Source of the DNA: CAVQGZ01 sp963714455
GTDB lineage: Bacteria > Actinomycetota > Actinomycetes > Jiangellales > Jiangellaceae
Assembly (NCBI GenBank): GCA_963714455.1
Contig: CAVQON010000015.1
Coordinates: forward strand, 496,001-560,000
Length of the DNA stretch: 64,000 nucleotides
Direction of reading: 5' to 3'
Shown here: positions 25,643 through 34,891 of the stretch, one piece after another
How positions within the stretch are numbered: position 1 is the stretch's first letter
Layout of the letters: the number at the start of each line of letters is the position of its first letter
Made by a program: the position numbers and the translations under genes
The notes under the pieces: generated by a model
Databases searched by the model: none
Told to the model about the DNA's origin: nothing
Seen by the model: the letters and a program-made list of their open reading frames with translations, nothing else

Positions 25643-28600
25643 GTGAGCGACTCAGCACCCCGGTTCGACGCACCCCCGCCGACATGGGTCACGGCCCTGA
25701 CAGACTCCGACGTCCGCGCGGTCGTCGGGGCAGGCGCGTTCGCCCGCGGCTCGGCGTACGCGAAGAACGGTGCGGTCGAGACGTTGTCCGCCGGAGACCG
25801 CGGGCGACTTCTGCTCGCCAGCGTCGCGGGCAGCCGCGGGCGTACCTACCAGACGCTGGTCAGCCACGACCCCCGCGCCGGACGACGCCGCGACTGGTCG
25901 GGCCGGTGCAGCTGCCCCATGCGCGCCGACTGCAAGCACGTCGTCGCCGTCGTGCTCGCCGCCCGTGCCGCGGGTGCTCAAGCCGCTTCGGCTGACCCAC
26001 CACCGGTGCCCACTTGGGAGGCCCAGCTCGCCGACCTCGTGCGCCCGGACGGCGGGGCCACGAGTCCGAGGCAGCGATGGACGCCGCTGGCCCTGCAGGT
26101 CGAGGTTCTCTCGCGCGAGCCCTCGCGCTACTCCAGCGGCTCGACGCCGCTCACCCGGCTGCGGCTGCGGCCCGTCGTCACCGGCAAGTCGGGCGCGTGG
26201 GTCAAGACAGGCATGAGCTGGCGGACGCTCGAGCACCGCTACGGCGGCGTCCAGGTCGACCCCGCGCACCGCGAGCCGATGATGGCGATCCTGCTGCGCT
26301 ACCGCGTGGGTCAACCCGCCTACCTCGCCGGCTACCACGACCCCCAGGTGCACCTCGACGAGCTGGGCCCCGGCGCATGGACGATGCTGGCAGCGGTGCA
26401 ACGTGCCGGCGTGCCGCTCGTGGGTGCGGGCCGCCACGCGCCACCGGTGCACCTGAGCGAGCAGCCCGCCCGCCTGGTTCTCGACGTTCGCCGTGCCGCG
26501 CCCGCCGGCCCGGCCGCACTGACCAGCCGCCTTGAGGTGCCCGACGCCCCGGACGTGGCGCCGCACCGGGTCACGTTCGTCGGCTCGCCTGCGCACGGCT
26601 GCTTCGTTGCTGAGCGCGACCGCCTGCTGCTCGTGCCGTTCGAGGCGCCGCTGGACGAGTCGACCAGCCGCCTGCTGCGCCAGCGCGAGCCCGTGGCGAT
26701 CCCGGCCGGTGACATGCCACGGTTCCTGGCTCTCTACTCCCCCGTGCTGGCGCGGCGCGCCACGCTGGTGTCCGGCGACGCGAGCGTGCAGTTTCCCGAG
26801 ACGCGGCCACCCCGGCTCACCCTGCACGTCGCCTTCGAGCCGAACCACCACCTGCGCCTGGCCTGGGGGTTCGCCTACCGGGTCGGCGAGCACGACGTGC
26901 GCGTGCCGCTGCGGGCGGGCGGGCACGAGGTCGCGACCGCCGCGCGCGACCCCGAGGCCGAGTCGGCCCTGCTCGCCGGCCTCGGTGCCCTCGACGCGGT
27001 CCCTGGGCTCCGCGTGGACGTGGGCTCCGGCCAGCACGTCCAGCCGACGCTGGTGCCCACCACGGTGCTGCGCGGGGTCGACGCGGCCCGCTTCGTCACC
27101 GACGTCCTGCCGGCGCTGCACGACCGCGACGACGTGGTCGTCACTACCGAGGGCACACCCGTCGACTACGACGAGGTCACCGAGGCGCCGGAGATCACCG
27201 TCGGCTCCAGCGACGTCACCGACGCGTCCGGTGGCAGCGGCACCGACTGGTTCGACCTGCAGATCACCGTCACCGTCGCCGGGCAGCAGGTGCCGTTCGC
27301 CGACCTGCTCACTGCGCTGGCGAACGGCGACGACCACCTCATTCTCGACAGCGGCACGTGGTTCCGGCTGGACCAGCCCGAGCTGCAGACGCTGCGCCGA
27401 CTGGTCGACGAGGCCCGGGCACTGCACGACCCCACCAGCAACGGGCTGCGCATCACCCGATGGCAGGCCGGCCTGTGGGAAGAGCTGGTCGAGCTGGGGG
27501 TGGTCGCCCAGCAGAGCGAACGCTGGACGCGCTCGGTACAGCCCCTGCTGAGTCTGCAGCAGCTGCCGACCCCTGACCCGCCGGCCAGCGTCCGCGCGAC
27601 GCTTCGTCCGTACCAGCTCGACGGCTACCACTGGCTCGCCCTGCTGTGGGACCACCAGCTGGGCGGTGTGCTCGCCGACGACATGGGCCTCGGCAAGACC
27701 CTGCAGGCGCTGACGATGGCTGCGCGGGCGCTCGAGGCGGGCACGCTCGGCGGTGCGGCCGGGCCGATGCTCGTCGTCGCCCCCACGAGCGTCGTGTCGA
27801 CGTGGGCGAACGAGGCCGCCCGGTTCTGCCCGGAGCTGCGGGTGGCCACCATCACCGAGACCGAGCGGCGCAGCGGACGCACCGTGGCCGAGATCGCCGC
27901 GGACTCCCACCTGGTCGTCACCTCCTACGCCCTGCTGCGCATCGACGACGAGGCCTATCGCGCCCAGCGATGGAGCGGCCTGGTGCTCGACGAGGCGCAG
28001 TTCGTCAAGAACCACCGGGCCAAGACGTACCAGGCGGCGAGGCGCATCGAGGCCCCCTTCCGCCTGGCGATCACGGGGACGCCGCTGGAGAACTCGCTGA
28101 TGGACCTGTGGGCGATCCTCTCGTTGGCCGCGCCGGGGCTGTTCCCGAACCCGCAGCGGTTCACCGACGTCTACCGCACCCCGATCGAGAGCGGCAACGA
28201 CCCGGAGAAGCTCGAGACGCTGCGGCGCCGCATCCGGCCCCTCATGCTGCGTCGGACGAAGGAGCAGGTGGCGCGCGACCTTCCGCCGAAGATCGAGCAG
28301 ACCATCGAGGTGACGCTGAACCCGGCCCACCGCCGCGTCTACGACCAGCACCTGCAGCGCGAGCGGCAGCGCGTCCTGGGGCTGATCGACGACGTCGCGC
28401 GCAACCGGGTGGCGATCTTTCGCTCGCTGACTCTTCTTCGGCGACTGAGCTTGGACGCCTCCCTGGTGGACGAGCGGCATGCCGGCAAGGTGCGCTCAAG
28501 CAAGATCGACGTGTTCGTCGAACAGCTCGATGACGTGGTCGCCGAGGGCCACCGGGCACTCGTCTTCAGCCAGTTCACCGGCTTCTTGTCGCTGGTACGA

Positions 28601-29002
28601 GCGCGCCTGGACGAGGCCGGCGTCGGGCACGTCTGGCTGGACGGGCGCACCCGCAACCGGCAACGCCGCATCGACGACTTCCGCGAGGGCGACGCCCCGG
28701 TGTTCCTCATCAGCCTCAAGGCCGGCGGGGTGGGCCTCACCCTCACCGAGGCCGACTACGTCTTTCTGCTCGACCCATGGTGGAACCCGGCGGCCGAGGC
28801 GCAGGCCGTCGACCGCACCCACCGCATCGGGCAGGACAAGACGGTGATGGTCTACCGGCTCGTCGCCACCGACACGATCGAGGAGAAGGTGGTGGCCCTG
28901 CAGCAGCGCAAGCGCGACCTGTTCACCAGGGTCGTGGACGAGGGTGCGCTGCAGTCGAACGCGCTCACCGCGGACGACATCCGCGGCCTCTTCGAGAAGT
29001 GA
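25643..29002 (+). CDS. SWIM-domain SNF2-family helicase
   Basis: A 1119-residue DNA/chromatin-type ATPase. A SWIM zinc motif CSCPMRADCKH lies at about residues 91-101. The Snf2 ATPase core starts near 640 with Walker A DDMGLGKT (about 679), VVAPTSVVSTW, the DEAQ box LDEAQFVKN (about 781) and ITGTPLENS. Helicase C motifs GGVGLTLTEADYVFLLDPWWNP and QAVDRTHRIGQ follow (about 1035-1075). Members translocate on double-stranded DNA; the bacterial SWIM-SNF2 class has links to transcription and stress but no fixed role. The GTG start at 25643 puts it 86 bases from the divergent nuclease lipoprotein. Confidence 0.9.
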   Translation: MSDSAPRFDAPPPTWVTALTDSDVRAVVGAGAFARGSAYAKNGAVETLSAGDRGRLLLASVAGSRGRTYQTLVSHDPRAGRRRDWSGRCSCPMRADCKHVVAVVLAARAAGAQAASADPPPVPTWEAQLADLVRPDGGATSPRQRWTPLALQVEVLSREPSRYSSGSTPLTRLRLRPVVTGKSGAWVKTGMSWRTLEHRYGGVQVDPAHREPMMAILLRYRVGQPAYLAGYHDPQVHLDELGPGAWTMLAAVQRAGVPLVGAGRHAPPVHLSEQPARLVLDVRRAAPAGPAALTSRLEVPDAPDVAPHRVTFVGSPAHGCFVAERDRLLLVPFEAPLDESTSRLLRQREPVAIPAGDMPRFLALYSPVLARRATLVSGDASVQFPETRPPRLTLHVAFEPNHHLRLAWGFAYRVGEHDVRVPLRAGGHEVATAARDPEAESALLAGLGALDAVPGLRVDVGSGQHVQPTLVPTTVLRGVDAARFVTDVLPALHDRDDVVVTTEGTPVDYDEVTEAPEITVGSSDVTDASGGSGTDWFDLQITVTVAGQQVPFADLLTALANGDDHLILDSGTWFRLDQPELQTLRRLVDEARALHDPTSNGLRITRWQAGLWEELVELGVVAQQSERWTRSVQPLLSLQQLPTPDPPASVRATLRPYQLDGYHWLALLWDHQLGGVLADDMGLGKTLQALTMAARALEAGTLGGAAGPMLVVAPTSVVSTWANEAARFCPELRVATITETERRSGRTVAEIAADSHLVVTSYALLRIDDEAYRAQRWSGLVLDEAQFVKNHRAKTYQAARRIEAPFRLAITGTPLENSLMDLWAILSLAAPGLFPNPQRFTDVYRTPIESGNDPEKLETLRRRIRPLMLRRTKEQVARDLPPKIEQTIEVTLNPAHRRVYDQHLQRERQRVLGLIDDVARNRVAIFRSLTLLRRLSLDASLVDERHAGKVRSSKIDVFVEQLDDVVAEGHRALVFSQFTGFLSLVRARLDEAGVGHVWLDGRTRNRQRRIDDFREGDAPVFLISLKAGGVGLTLTEADYVFLLDPWWNPAAEAQAVDRTHRIGQDKTVMVYRLVATDTIEEKVVALQQRKRDLFTRVVDEGALQSNALTADDIRGLFEK

Positions 29003-29008
29003 GGTCGC

Positions 29009-29137
29009 TCAGAGGTCCCGACGAACCTGCCCCGGCTCCTCCCCGGGGTATCGGAGCAGGTTGACGATGGCGAGTGCCAGACCACCCCAGAGGATGGTCA
29101 TGGCGAGCAGCATCATCAGGATGGCCGGGGCGCTCAT
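29009..29137 (-). CDS. metS: MetS small subunit of NSS transporter
   Basis: A 42-residue membrane microprotein with one hydrophobic helix (ILMMLLAMTILWGGLALAIVN) and a polar tail containing YPGEEPG. Its size, sequence and position directly after an NSS transporter gene match MetS of Corynebacterium, the small subunit required by MetP for methionine and alanine uptake. Its ATG overlaps the MetP stop (ATGA), so the two are translationally coupled. Confidence 0.85.
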   Translation of the reverse strand: MSAPAILMMLLAMTILWGGLALAIVNLLRYPGEEPGQVRRDL

Positions 29138-30690
29138 CGCGTCACCTCCACGGTCGGCGCCGGTGCGTCGAGGCTGGTGCGGCGGTGCCACGGAAGGACG
29201 GAGAGCCCCACGGCCACCAGCACGACGAGGATCGCGGCTCCCCAGCCGAACGTGGCGAGCAGCCAACCGGGGTACTCCCCGTACGGGGTCTGCAGGGCGT
29301 CGACGAGCTCGCGAGCGAGCACGAACGTCAGGACGGCCGGGGTGACCACCCCGACCAGCACCAGCCACCAGCGGCCGAGGCGCAGCGAACCGGTGTCGTT
29401 CATGTGGGCGCGCAGTCGCGGCAGGTCTCGGAAGCCCCAGGTGACCGCGACCATGCTGACCACCGCCACCAGCAGGATGCCGAACCGGTTGATGAAGTAG
29501 TCAAGCGTGTCGAGCACCGGCACGCCCGTCGTCGTGGCGAACAGCACCACGCTCACCGTCGCCGCCGGCAGGCACACCAGCAGCGTCGCAACGACGCGGC
29601 TCAGGTCGAGCTTGTCGCGTACCGACGAGATCACCACCTCCATGATGGAGACCAGCGAGGTGAGCCCGGCCAGCACGAGGCAGCCGAAGAACAACACACC
29701 GATGAACGCGCCCGCCGGGGCCTCGCTGATGATCGCGGGGAACGCGACGAACGCCAGGCCGAGGCCTTCGGTGGCCACCTCGTCCACGGCGACACCGCTG
29801 GCCTGGGCCATGAAACCCAGGGCGGCGAAGACGCCGATGCCGGCGAGCAGCTCGAAGCCGGAGTTCGACAGGCCGACGACCAGTCCCGACCCGGTCATGT
29901 CGGTACGACGCCCGACGTAGGAGGCGTAGGTGATCATGATGCCGAAGCCCACCGACAGCGAGAAGAAGATCTGGCCGAACGCCGCGGCCCAGACAGCCGT
30001 GTCGCCGAGCGCGGCCCAGTCGGGGGTGAACAGGGCGTCCAGGCCGACTCCCGCCCCCGGCAGGAACAGCGAGCGCACCACCAGCACGAGGAACGCCACC
30101 AGCATCAGCGGGATGAACACCACCGATGCCGCGCCGACGCCGCGCTGCACGCCCAGGAGCATGATGACGAGCAGGGCGACCCAGACGAGCGCCAGCGGCA
30201 CCAGGACGCCGGGGACGAATTCCAGCCCGACCGACGGCTGCTCCGCCACCTGCAAGAAGTCGCCGAACAAGAAGGCGTTGGGGTCGTCGCCCCACGCCTG
30301 GTCGACGGAGAACAGCGTGTACCGGGCTGCCCAGGCGATGATCACCGCGTAGTAGACAGCGATGACGGCGCAGATGCCCACCTGCCACCAGCCGATCACC
30401 TCACCCCGGCGGTGCATCCGGCGGAACGACAGCGGCGGCGAGCCGCGATAGCGGTGACCGATGGCGTAGTCGAGAAACAGGAACGGCAGCCCCGCGGTGA
30501 CCAGCGCGACCAGGTACGGGATTATGAACGCGCCGCCCCCGTTCTCGTAGGCGACGTAGGGGAACCGCCAGATGTTGCCCAGCCCGGCGGCCGAGCCGAT
30601 TGCCGCCAGGATGAAGACCCTGCGCGACGAGAAGGCCCCGCGACGGGCATCCGCTGCCGCCTGGTCGCCGGCATCGGCGATGGCACTCAT
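29134..30690 (-). CDS. metP: MetP-like sodium-dependent NSS amino-acid transporter
   Basis: A 518-residue neurotransmitter:sodium symporter family transporter with about 11-12 membrane helices. It has the NSS signature SAAGLGNIWRFPYVAYENGGGAF at about residues 32-54, where the sodium and substrate sites lie, and NSGFELLAGIGVFAALGF further on. It likely imports methionine or alanine with sodium, as MetP does. The ATG at 30690 has a strong GAGGAGGG site seven bases upstream. An upstream in-frame ATG lacks such a site. Confidence 0.88.
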   Translation of the reverse strand: MSAIADAGDQAAADARRGAFSSRRVFILAAIGSAAGLGNIWRFPYVAYENGGGAFIIPYLVALVTAGLPFLFLDYAIGHRYRGSPPLSFRRMHRRGEVIGWWQVGICAVIAVYYAVIIAWAARYTLFSVDQAWGDDPNAFLFGDFLQVAEQPSVGLEFVPGVLVPLALVWVALLVIMLLGVQRGVGAASVVFIPLMLVAFLVLVVRSLFLPGAGVGLDALFTPDWAALGDTAVWAAAFGQIFFSLSVGFGIMITYASYVGRRTDMTGSGLVVGLSNSGFELLAGIGVFAALGFMAQASGVAVDEVATEGLGLAFVAFPAIISEAPAGAFIGVLFFGCLVLAGLTSLVSIMEVVISSVRDKLDLSRVVATLLVCLPAATVSVVLFATTTGVPVLDTLDYFINRFGILLVAVVSMVAVTWGFRDLPRLRAHMNDTGSLRLGRWWLVLVGVVTPAVLTFVLARELVDALQTPYGEYPGWLLATFGWGAAILVVLVAVGLSVLPWHRRTSLDAPAPTVEVTR

Positions 30691-30896
30691 GACACCCTCC
30701 TCGGCTCGTCCGGCGCGCGTCGTCACGGCGGGCACCGGGTTCTGCCAGTGGACTCCTCGTACCGCCAGTTGTCCAGCGTTCAGCCGTTCTCGACTCTGCA
30801 CTCAGACGTCGAGATCCGTTTACCCAGACTCCCGGTTCGTGCAACCCTCCTCGGACTCAATGACGTCTGTCGTGTCCACAACGCAGAAGGAGTGCC

Positions 30897-32705
30897 ATGT
30901 CCCAGCGGCTCACCAGGGTTCTCGCGATAGCAGCCGTAGCCGGCAGCATGGTGGCGGGCGCCGCCGCCACGGCAGCTCCCGCCCAGGCATGGGGCTGGGG
31001 CAAGCCGCGCCCCGACTTCACGCTGACGATCCTGCACAACAACGACGGCGAGTCCAGCCTCCTACCACGTGACGTCGGTGGCGTGGAGTACGGAGGCATC
31101 GCGCGCTTCGTCACCGAGGTGCGCAAGGAGCGCTGGCAGTCGGGTCTGTGGTCGTTCGACCGTGGCGAGTCGCTGCGCCGCGGGGTCGTGACACTCAACT
31201 CCGGCGACAACTTCCTGGCCGGGCTGACCCGCGAGGCGTCGAACGCAGCAGGCGTCGACTACGACGCCCTGGCGGTCACCCAGGTGCGCTACGACGCTCT
31301 CGGCATCGGCAACCACGAGTTCGACTTCGGGACGGCGACCTTCGCCGGCTTCGCCGAGGCCGTGCAGTCGCGTACGAAGCTGCTGCCCCTGGTGTCGGCC
31401 AACCTCGACTTCTCCGCCGACCCGGCAACGTCCGGCCTGGAACAGCTCGTGCCCGCCACCATCATCCGAGAGCGGGGCGAGCGCATCGGCGTGGTCGGCC
31501 TCACGACCACAGCGCTGCGCCAGATCTCTTCCCCCGGCTTGGTGCAGGTGGGCCAAGACCTTGCCGGCATAGCTCAGGCCCGGATCGACGCGCTGACGCG
31601 CAGGGGCGTCGACAAGATCGTCCTTGTCTCCCACCTGCAGGGCCTGCAGAGCGAGATCGACCTCGTGTCCGACCTCACTGACGTCGACGTCGTGATCGGT
31701 GGCGGTGGTGACGAGATCTTGGCCGACCCCGGAGATGACCTGGTGCCGGGGGACGAGGAGGAGATCTTCGGCTCCTACCCGCAGATCGCCACTGACGCTG
31801 CGGGGGCCGAGGTGCCCGTCGTGACGACACCCGGCAACTACCGCTACGTCGGCGTGCTGCAGGTCACCTTCGACCGGCAAGGCCGGGTCATCGGTATCGA
31901 TGCCGACGACTCTGGGCTGGAGGTCGTCAGTGACACCACGCGGGCGAACCGCAAGGCTGTGCGGACGATCGAGCGGCCGGTGGCCGAGGCACGTGCTGCT
32001 CTTGAGGCCCAGACGGTCGCCACCAGTGAGGTGGTGCTGGACAACTCCCGTTCCGTCAAGCGCGTCCGGGAGGCGAACCTCGGCAACCTCATCGCGGATG
32101 CCCACCTGGCGGGCGCCCGCCAGCAAGCGCTCGAGCTCGGGCTGCCGCAACCCCAGGTGTTCTTCATGAACGGAGGTGGCATCCGAGGTGAAGACCTTGA
32201 CGTGCCACCGGGAGAGCTGACGGTAGCCGACACGTTCTCGCTCCAGCCGTTCGGCAACTTCCTGAGCATCGCCGAGAACGTATCGTTCGCGGATCTGCGA
32301 TCGATCATCGAGAACGGGCTGTCCCGGGGTGTCGGTGTGCAGAACGGCGGCTTCATCCAGGTCTCGGACGGCACCGAGGTGCTCATCAACCTGGACGGCA
32401 CGGTGCAGGACCTCACGCTGGCCGACGGCACCGACGTGGTCATCGACGGGACGACCCAGACCGGGACCGCCACGCTGGCCCAGCTGAACTTCTCCATCCG
32501 GGGGGGTGACGACCAGCCTGACCTGACCGCCGCACCAGGAGTCACGGTGACGCAGACGCCGCTCGGTGACCAGGTCTCGTTCCGCACCTACCTGGAGTCG
32601 ATCGGCACCGTCACGCAGGCGGACTACCCGCAGTCCGGCGAAGGCCGCATCCTGTTCAACAACCCCGGCGGTCCCGGCCAAGACCCATTCCTGCCCGAGC
32701 CATAG
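30897..32705 (+). CDS. Secreted 5'-nucleotidase/UshA-type metallophosphatase
   Basis: A 602-residue exported enzyme. The signal peptide (residues 1-31) ends near APAQA. The N-terminal metallophosphatase domain carries the two-metal motifs HNND (about 48), NSGDNF (about 100), GNHEFDFG (about 139-146) and SHLQG. The C-terminal 5'-nucleotidase domain has FMNGGGIRG (about 422-430) and the substrate segment SLQPFGNF. Such enzymes release phosphate from nucleotides or cyclic nucleotides outside the cell. The ATG at 30897 follows AAGGAG and is the only sensible start. It is convergent with the CoA transferase, with a shared hairpin in between. Confidence 0.88.
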   Translation: MSQRLTRVLAIAAVAGSMVAGAAATAAPAQAWGWGKPRPDFTLTILHNNDGESSLLPRDVGGVEYGGIARFVTEVRKERWQSGLWSFDRGESLRRGVVTLNSGDNFLAGLTREASNAAGVDYDALAVTQVRYDALGIGNHEFDFGTATFAGFAEAVQSRTKLLPLVSANLDFSADPATSGLEQLVPATIIRERGERIGVVGLTTTALRQISSPGLVQVGQDLAGIAQARIDALTRRGVDKIVLVSHLQGLQSEIDLVSDLTDVDVVIGGGGDEILADPGDDLVPGDEEEIFGSYPQIATDAAGAEVPVVTTPGNYRYVGVLQVTFDRQGRVIGIDADDSGLEVVSDTTRANRKAVRTIERPVAEARAALEAQTVATSEVVLDNSRSVKRVREANLGNLIADAHLAGARQQALELGLPQPQVFFMNGGGIRGEDLDVPPGELTVADTFSLQPFGNFLSIAENVSFADLRSIIENGLSRGVGVQNGGFIQVSDGTEVLINLDGTVQDLTLADGTDVVIDGTTQTGTATLAQLNFSIRGGDDQPDLTAAPGVTVTQTPLGDQVSFRTYLESIGTVTQADYPQSGEGRILFNNPGGPGQDPFLPEP

Positions 32706-32727
32706 ACGGCCGACTGCATCGGCCGTC
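32705..32727. terminator. Bidirectional hairpin between convergent genes
   Basis: GACGGCCG and CGGCCGTC form a perfect 8-bp stem with a 7-base loop. It spans exactly the space between the nucleotidase stop and the CoA-transferase stop, so it can end transcripts from both sides. Confidence 0.6.
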
Positions 32728-33946
32728 AGGGACGCGGGCCGCCGACGATGCCACCGTCGCGCAGCTCGGTGATCTCCCGGCTGCTCAGCCCCAGCAGCGT
32801 GGACAGGATCTCGTCGGTGTGCTCGCCCAGGACGGCGGCGCGGGTGGGCTCGGTGCGCGGCATCGCGCTGAAGTCCAGCGGGGAGCCGGGCACCGGGTAG
32901 GCGCCGACCCCCGGCTGGTCGACCATCGAGAACAGCGGCCCGTCCGGGGAGCAGTCCGGGTCGGTTCGCACCACCTCGTCGAAGGTCTGGAAGACCGACC
33001 AGGTCACGCCGGCCTCGTCGAACTGTGCGGCGAAGTCGTCCACGGTGCGTGCGGCGAACCAGGGCTCGAACACCGAGGCGATCTGCGCGCGTGCCTCGAA
33101 GCGGTCGCCCTCGGCGTCGAAGTCGAGGCCGAGGCGGTGGGCGAGGGCGTCCATCTCGTCTCGCAGGCCCGTGCAGCGGCACAGCAGGTCCCACTGCCGG
33201 CGGGTCAGCCCGATCACCATGACGCGCCGGCCGTCGGACGTGCGGAAGTTCTCGCCGAACGCCCCGTACAGCGAGTTGCCGTACTTGGGCCGGTTCTCAC
33301 CGTTGACCAGCACCTCGCCGACGATGCCCAGGTTGCCCAGCATGGCCAGACCGACGTCCTTGAGCGCGACGTCGACCTCTTGGCCCTCACCGGTGAGGCG
33401 GCGGTGCCGCTCTGCTGCCAGCAGGCCCAGCGCGGCCGTCTGACCGGTGATGCAGTCCCATGCCGGCAAGATGTGGCTGACCGGCTCGTCGGAGCCCTCG
33501 GGGCCGGTCGCGTACGGAAACCCCAACGCGGGGTTCACCGTGTAGTCGACCGCAGGACCGCCCTCACGGTTGCCGAGGACGGTGACCAGGATGACGTCCT
33601 CCCGCTTGGACGTCAGGTGCTCGTAGTCCATCCACCCGCGCACCCGCAGGTTGGTCAGAAAGATGCCGTTGCCCGGGCCCGGGGCGCAGATCAGGCTGGT
33701 GATGATCTCTTGGCCGGCCGCCGTGGTCATGTCCACGGCCAGCGAGCGCTTGCCCTTGTTCAGCCCCGCCCAGAACATGCTGTCGCCCTGCGCGGTCACG
33801 GGCCAGCGGTGGTAGTCCAGCCCGCCGCGCAGCCTGTCGAAGCGGATCACGTCCGCGCCGAGCTGGGCCAGGGTCATGCCGGCGAAAGGGGCGGCCACGA
33901 AGGCGGAGCCCTCGATGACCCGTAGCCCGCGAAGTATGTCGCTCAC
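32726..33946 (-). CDS. Class III (CaiB/BaiF) CoA transferase
   Basis: A 406-residue family III CoA transferase. The N-terminal RVIEGSAFVAAPFAGMTLAQLGADVIR (about residues 8-34) is diagnostic. The catalytic aspartate is probably Asp197 in VDVALKDVGL. By context it moves CoA onto a C4/C5 dicarboxylate such as mesaconate, itaconate or citramalate, or shifts CoA within mesaconyl-CoA (C1 to C4). The hotdog hydratase and CoA-ester lyase just upstream in the operon are the two other enzymes of those routes. GTG start at 33946 overlaps the lyase stop (GTGA). The exact acyl group cannot be read from sequence. Confidence 0.85.
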   Translation of the reverse strand: MSDILRGLRVIEGSAFVAAPFAGMTLAQLGADVIRFDRLRGGLDYHRWPVTAQGDSMFWAGLNKGKRSLAVDMTTAAGQEIITSLICAPGPGNGIFLTNLRVRGWMDYEHLTSKREDVILVTVLGNREGGPAVDYTVNPALGFPYATGPEGSDEPVSHILPAWDCITGQTAALGLLAAERHRRLTGEGQEVDVALKDVGLAMLGNLGIVGEVLVNGENRPKYGNSLYGAFGENFRTSDGRRVMVIGLTRRQWDLLCRCTGLRDEMDALAHRLGLDFDAEGDRFEARAQIASVFEPWFAARTVDDFAAQFDEAGVTWSVFQTFDEVVRTDPDCSPDGPLFSMVDQPGVGAYPVPGSPLDFSAMPRTEPTRAAVLGEHTDEILSTLLGLSSREITELRDGGIVGGPRP

Positions 33947-34887
33947 GACGCACCGCTCTCGCCCGGGGTGGGCAGCAGTCCCGCCAGCCGGGCCCGCTCG
34001 ACCACCGCCTGGCTCATCCGCAGCGAGGCCACGTCGACCATCCTGCCGTCGACACTCACCGCACCCCTGCCCTCCCGCACCGCCACGTCGTACGCGGCGA
34101 CGACGGACTGGGCCCGGGCCAGCTCGCCCGGCGACGGCACGAACGTCGTGTTGACCGCCGGTACCTGCGCGGGATGGATGCACCACTTGCCGTCGAACCC
34201 CATCGCTCGCCCGATGCGGCAGGCACGCTCGAGCCCCTCGGGGTTGCGGATGCCACCGAACGGCCCGTCGATGGCTCGCTTGCCGTATGCGCGGGCCGCG
34301 CCGACGACGGCGTGCATGATGTGGTGCCACCGGTGGCCCGGGTAGAGGGCGTCGTTCTCGTCGAGCTCGCCGATCGCATCCATGGGCATCTGCATCGACG
34401 CCGCGTAGTCGCCCGAGCCGTACACGAGCGACTCCAGCCGAGCCGAGGACGCGGCGATCTCACGCACGTTCATCCCCCCAGCGGCCGTCTCGATCAACGC
34501 CTCGATGCCGATGGGTCGCTCGATGCCGCGGTGCGCCTCGATGGCGGTGAGCAACCGGTCGACGAACTCGACGTCAGCGGGCGTGTCGACCTTGGGCACC
34601 ACGACGAGGTCGACGCGGTCACCGACGTCCTCGACCACCTCGACGAGGTCGCGGTAGGCCAGCGGGGTGTCGAGCCCGTTGATGCGCACCATCCGCAGCG
34701 ACCGGCCGAAGTCGAGGTCGGCGAACGCAGCGCGGACGTTGTCCCGGGCAGCCTGCTTCTCGGTGATCGCCACCGCGTCCTCGAGGTCGATGCACACCGC
34801 GTCCGCGTCGGCCGCTGCAGCTTTGGCGATCATCGTCGGGTTCGAGCCGGGCACCAGCAGCACCGAACGTTCGAGTCGGGTGGTCAT
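33943..34887 (-). CDS. HpcH/CitE-type CoA-ester lyase (malyl- or citramalyl-CoA lyase)
   Basis: A 314-residue TIM-barrel lyase of the CitE/Mcl family. Motifs: LLVPGSNPTMIAKA (about 9-22), the CoA and metal site CIDLEDAV (about 32-39), IEALIETAAG with the catalytic glutamate (about 127-136), YGSGDYAAS with a metal-binding aspartate, and GKWCIHPAQV (about 227-236). It cleaves malyl-CoA to acetyl-CoA plus glyoxylate, methylmalyl-CoA to propionyl-CoA plus glyoxylate, or citramalyl-CoA to acetyl-CoA plus pyruvate. The adjoining pyruvate phosphate dikinase favours a pyruvate-producing lyase, which is inference. It starts four bases past the hydratase stop. Confidence 0.85.
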   Translation of the reverse strand: MTTRLERSVLLVPGSNPTMIAKAAAADADAVCIDLEDAVAITEKQAARDNVRAAFADLDFGRSLRMVRINGLDTPLAYRDLVEVVEDVGDRVDLVVVPKVDTPADVEFVDRLLTAIEAHRGIERPIGIEALIETAAGGMNVREIAASSARLESLVYGSGDYAASMQMPMDAIGELDENDALYPGHRWHHIMHAVVGAARAYGKRAIDGPFGGIRNPEGLERACRIGRAMGFDGKWCIHPAQVPAVNTTFVPSPGELARAQSVVAAYDVAVREGRGAVSVDGRMVDVASLRMSQAVVERARLAGLLPTPGESGAS

Positions 34888-34891
34888 CGGC

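Noticed and set aside
25652..28480. A 942-codon open frame antisense to the SNF2 helicase
   Set aside because: Same codon-mirror artefact; no motif, and the plus-strand gene is unmistakable.
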